A stretch of 6,286 nt of DNA, taken from NCBI GenBank assembly GCA_030917725.1, contig JAUPUE010000003.1, positions 1 to 6,286 on the forward strand, written 5' to 3'. Made by a program: the position numbers and the translations under genes. The notes beneath the pieces are model-generated. The model made no database searches. It was not told the origin of the DNA and saw only the letters and a list, made by a program, of their open reading frames with translations. Below, piece by piece: positions 4,513 to 6,286 of this stretch. This DNA comes from Patescibacteria group bacterium. Lineage in GTDB: Bacteria; Patescibacteriota; Minisyncoccia; Phycocordibacterales; EsbW-18. Position 1 is the stretch's first letter; every line of letters starts with the position of its first letter.

Positions 4513-6286
4513 ATGTCCTTTGATCCAAAACGAATCACCTACATCGGCGAGACCGATTACCGCAACAAACAAGTGAAGTTCGGCATTCGTGCCAACGACC
4601 GAACGCGTCACATGTACGTCATCGGTAAGACTGGTACCGGTAAATCGACGCTCCTCGAGAACATGGCCGTTCAAGATATTCAGAACGGCGAAGGTTTTGC
4701 ATTCCTCGACCCGCACGGTAAGACGGCCGACCTCCTTCTCGACTACATCCCTGAGCACCGCATCAACGACGTGCTCTATTTTGCGCCATTCGACTTGGCG
4801 AACCCTATCTCGTTTAACGTGATGGAAGACATCGGTCCCGACAAGCGTCACCTTGTGGCATCGGGTCTCATGTCGGCTTTCAAAAAGATCTGGGTAGACG
4901 CATGGAGCGCCCGCATGGAATACATGTTGAGCAACACGATTCTCGCACTCCTCGAATATCCTGACTCGACGCTCCTCGGTATCAGCCGTATGTTCGCCGA
5001 CAAGGAATTCCGCAAAGAGGTTGTCTCGCACGTCACCGACCCCGGTGTGAAGTCATTCTGGGAGAATGAATTCGCCAACTACACCGACAAGTTCGCTGCC
5101 GAAGCGACGCCGGCCATTCAGAATAAGATCGGACAATTTACTGCAAACCCAGTCATTCGCAATCTCATCGGACAGCCACGATCGACGTTCAACATCCGCG
5201 AGATGATGGACCAGCGTAAGATCATCATCATCAACCTCTCGAAAGGTCAGGTCGGTGAAGACAGTGCAAACCTCCTCGGTTCGATGCTCATCACCAAAAT
5301 CTATCTCGCGGCGATGTCACGCGCTGATATGCGCGAACCTGAACTCGCCAAGCTCCCGAACTTCTATCTCTACGTCGATGAATTCCAATCGTTCGCGAAC
5401 GAGTCGTTCGCCGACATTCTTTCCGAGGCCCGCAAGTACAAACTCAACCTCACGATTGCGCACCAATACATTGAACAAATGAGTGACGAAGTTCGTGCTG
5501 CAGTGTTCGGTAACGTCGGTACGATGATCACGTTCCGTGTCGGTGCGACAGATGCTGAATATCTCGAAAAAGAATTCGCACCGCTCTTTACCGCAGAAGA
5601 CCTCGTGAACATCGGCTTCGCGCAGGTGTATATGAAGCTCATGATCGACGGCATGGCATCGGCGCCGTTCTCGGCTCATACGCTCGGTCCAATTCCACCG
5701 CCACACATTTCATATCGTGATGTCGCCATCGCACGCTCACGTGCGCAGTTCGCTCGTCCACGCCAAGAAGTCGAAGACGAAGTCATCGCATGGCACCAGA
5801 AGTCGTTCGGTAGTGGTGGTTCTCGAGGAGGACAGGACCAGTCAGGAGGGAAGGGTGGCGACCGCAATCGTCGCCCTGATGATCGTGATGCACGCCGCCA
5901 AGCTCCTCCACCGATGAGGGATATGGGTGGGGGACGTCCGCCGGTTCACACAGAGAAACCTCAAGAGTCGCGCCCACCACAATCACAGCCAACTGCTCCG
6001 CAACAGAATTCTGACAGACCACGCACCGATCGCCGGCCTGAACCACGTCGCACCCAGACCCCAGTCGAGCGTGAGACAGAATTGCGTAAAGTGCTCTCAC
6101 TCGACCGTCTCAAGGCCGAACAAGCTCCGCGCCGTGATATGAACAAGACGAAAGACCCCACGCCCGAGAAGCTCTCGGATTTGAAAAGTGCTTTAGCAGC
6201 CCTTCTCGAGAAAGCGACGGAAGGCGAAGATAAGGATACAAAGATACAAGGATACGAGGATACAAAAAAACAGGATACGAAGCCTG
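4513..6286 (+). CDS. TraG/VirD4- and HerA-like ATPase with long disordered tail, 3' end outside window
   Basis: The ORF is open from ATG 4513 to the window end (591 codons). It is an FtsK/HerA-superfamily motor. Walker A is GKTGTGKS (38-45), DPHG follows at 66-69, a conserved IIINLSKGQVGE segment lies at 237-248, Walker B is FYLYVDE (284-290), and the HQ of a HerA/TraG-type sensor strand is at 317-318. The ATPase core ends near residue 420. Family knowledge links such proteins to type IV secretion coupling ATPases, which feed DNA or protein to a membrane channel, or to soluble HerA-like DNA translocases. It lacks the N-terminal membrane helices of VirD4, so the substrate and channel are unknown, and no other secretion gene is visible. 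Residues about 432-535 are rich in Gly, Arg, Pro, Gln and Asp and are probably disordered. A short helical segment follows (SLDRLK, then KLSDLKSALAALLEKA), and then a repeat-encoded tail. There is no SD; a TATACT box lies 10 nt upstream. Confidence 0.88.
   Translation, partial: MSFDPKRITYIGETDYRNKQVKFGIRANDRTRHMYVIGKTGTGKSTLLENMAVQDIQNGEGFAFLDPHGKTADLLLDYIPEHRINDVLYFAPFDLANPISFNVMEDIGPDKRHLVASGLMSAFKKIWVDAWSARMEYMLSNTILALLEYPDSTLLGISRMFADKEFRKEVVSHVTDPGVKSFWENEFANYTDKFAAEATPAIQNKIGQFTANPVIRNLIGQPRSTFNIREMMDQRKIIIINLSKGQVGEDSANLLGSMLITKIYLAAMSRADMREPELAKLPNFYLYVDEFQSFANESFADILSEARKYKLNLTIAHQYIEQMSDEVRAAVFGNVGTMITFRVGATDAEYLEKEFAPLFTAEDLVNIGFAQVYMKLMIDGMASAPFSAHTLGPIPPPHISYRDVAIARSRAQFARPRQEVEDEVIAWHQKSFGSGGSRGGQDQSGGKGGDRNRRPDDRDARRQAPPPMRDMGGGRPPVHTEKPQESRPPQSQPTAPQQNSDRPRTDRRPEPRRTQTPVERETELRKVLSLDRLKAEQAPRRDMNKTKDPTPEKLSDLKSALAALLEKATEGEDKDTKIQGYEDTKKQDTKP
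6234..6280 (+). repeat. Tandem 8-base GATAC repeat inside the ATPase gene
   Basis: Four contiguous copies of RGATACRA occur at 6234, 6242, 6250 and 6258, and a fifth starts at 6273 after a 7-base A-rich gap. The array may continue beyond the window. The translation is DTKIQGYE (575-582) followed by DTKKQDTK, so three units (24 bases) restore the frame but adding or losing one or two units would not. Confidence 0.85.

Noticed and set aside
4507..5031. Minus-strand 174-codon ORF
   Set aside because: It is antisense to the Walker A region of the ATPase gene. Its His/Val/Arg/Glu-rich translation has no recognisable domain and is the usual mirror of GAC/CTC/TTC-rich coding DNA.
4513..6286. FtsK/SpoIIIE chromosome translocase as identity of the ATPase
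   Set aside because: There are no N-terminal membrane helices, and the tail does not resemble the FtsK gamma winged-helix domain. Motifs and order fit TraG/HerA better.
1..6286. CRISPR arrays, tRNA or rRNA genes, insertion sequences
   Set aside because: I saw no spaced direct repeats of CRISPR type, no cloverleaf-like intergenic sequence, and no transposase or terminal inverted repeats. The GATAC array has no spacers.

Overview
The window looks like chromosomal DNA from a small-genome bacterium of the Candidate Phyla Radiation (Patescibacteria), most likely a Parcubacteria-type lineage. That is an inference from gene style, not a database result. Genes are tightly packed. Most have no Shine-Dalgarno (SD) site, with a TATACT-like -10 box only 6 to 15 nt before the start codon. 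The end of the window encodes a soluble TraG/HerA-like ATPase with a long disordered tail, a kind of protein often annotated in these genomes. No stretch over 300 bases lacks a gene.

Layout. Bases 1-756 are the 3' part of murC, a peptidoglycan precursor ligase. It converges with a 4-base overlap on a minus-strand M15-type peptidase (753-1301) that is predicted to cut peptidoglycan stem peptides. A short divergent region separates that gene from rsmI (1348-2079), a 16S rRNA 2'-O-methyltransferase. Next comes a membrane-anchored DUF4015-type putative glycoside hydrolase (2131-3447). Two small unrecognised genes follow (3505-3891 and 4015-4398). Finally, a large FtsK/HerA-superfamily ATPase gene (4513 to the end) runs off the window.

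Three of the genes (murC, the peptidase and the putative glycoside hydrolase) plausibly act on the cell wall or envelope. rsmI is a translation housekeeping gene, and the ATPase is a DNA- or protein-transfer motor. Nothing in the sequence shows a single shared pathway, and the promoter signals suggest mostly single-gene transcription units.

The most unusual part is 3428-4484. It holds two tandem cassettes, each with a promoter-like site, a near-perfect SD, a non-ATG start, a 127-128 codon ORF and a hairpin terminator. The two proteins are diverged but align without gaps from an HAF-x-R motif to a VTVE motif, with identical spacing. They differ from the surrounding genes in translation signal, stop codon (TAA against TAG), arginine codon choice and terminator use. 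This suggests a mobile or independently inherited gene family whose function I cannot name. A second unusual feature is an 8-base GATAC repeat inside the ATPase coding region, whose unit length would shift the frame if copy number changed.
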